From: an uncultured Maritalea sp.
Lineage (GTDB): Bacteria; Pseudomonadota; Alphaproteobacteria; Rhizobiales; Devosiaceae
Assembly (NCBI GenBank): GCA_913055925.1
Contig: CAJXLH010000011.1
Location: forward strand, 1 to 21,419
Direction of reading: 5' to 3'
DNA: 21,419 nt
The position numbers and the translations under genes are program-made. Every line of letters starts with the position of its first letter. Positions within the stretch are counted from its first letter, which is position 1. The notes under the pieces were generated by a model that did no database searches, was not told the DNA's origin, and was given only the letters and a program-made list of their open reading frames with translations. Positions 21,399 to 21,419 of this stretch are shown here, in pieces.

Positions 21399-21419
21399 CA
21401 TAAATAGGGCCATAGACCG

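Noticed and set aside
21267..21413. 49-residue N-terminal extension of the Lrp-type regulator
   Set aside because: Family members begin at the position of ATG 21266; the extension has no family similarity and covers a likely regulatory repeat.

Overview
The window looks like chromosomal DNA of a heterotrophic alphaproteobacterium of moderate GC, probably of the Hyphomicrobiales. Three things suggest this: an AglE/AglF/AglG-type sugar ABC transporter, a MarR regulator with a C-terminal cysteine cluster, and the overall gene set. The placement is an inference; no rRNA or other phylogenetic marker is present.

Layout. Positions 1-1372 hold the end of a DeoR-family sugar regulator overlapping an MFS transporter. 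Positions 1524-2567 encode a secreted SH3b / crystallin-like protein, separated by a strong bidirectional terminator from a minus-strand sugar-uptake operon (aglE-aglF-aglG, 6243 down to 2646) with a LacI-type operator upstream. A minus-strand MarR-MOSC operon (7786 down to 6532) faces a secreted protein of unknown function (7871-8623). Their shared intergenic region has two divergent promoters centred on one palindromic -35 box inside a long inverted repeat. Then come a 77-residue small protein, a compact RecD-like helicase whose promoter is bracketed by a 12-bp inverted repeat, and a GH1 beta-glucosidase under its own palindromic operator. A transaldolase-Mrp/ApbC pair and a cysteine-rich protein with a TTG start follow.

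The accessory core is 13991-18114. A fused type IIG restriction-modification protein (nuclease, adenine methyltransferase and target recognition in one chain) is translationally coupled through an ATGA overlap to an Mrr-type endonuclease, with two perfect 12-bp palindromes just upstream. This two-gene cassette is the best candidate for a distinct defence system. To its right are a TetR regulator with a palindromic operator, cotranscribed with a membrane-anchored metallo-beta-lactamase-fold hydrolase, then a CPBP membrane protease and an Lrp/AsnC regulator that runs to the right edge.

How the genes work together. Carbon uptake and use is the main theme: DeoR and MFS, AglEFG, beta-glucosidase and transaldolase. 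Each sugar module carries its own, different operator, so separate repressors are expected; none of the cognate LacI regulators lies in the window, and the ABC ATPase is also missing. Three convergent gene pairs end with overlapping or abutting stop codons and leave no room for terminators. No tRNA, rRNA, CRISPR array, insertion sequence or integrase was seen, and no gene-free stretch exceeds 300 bases.
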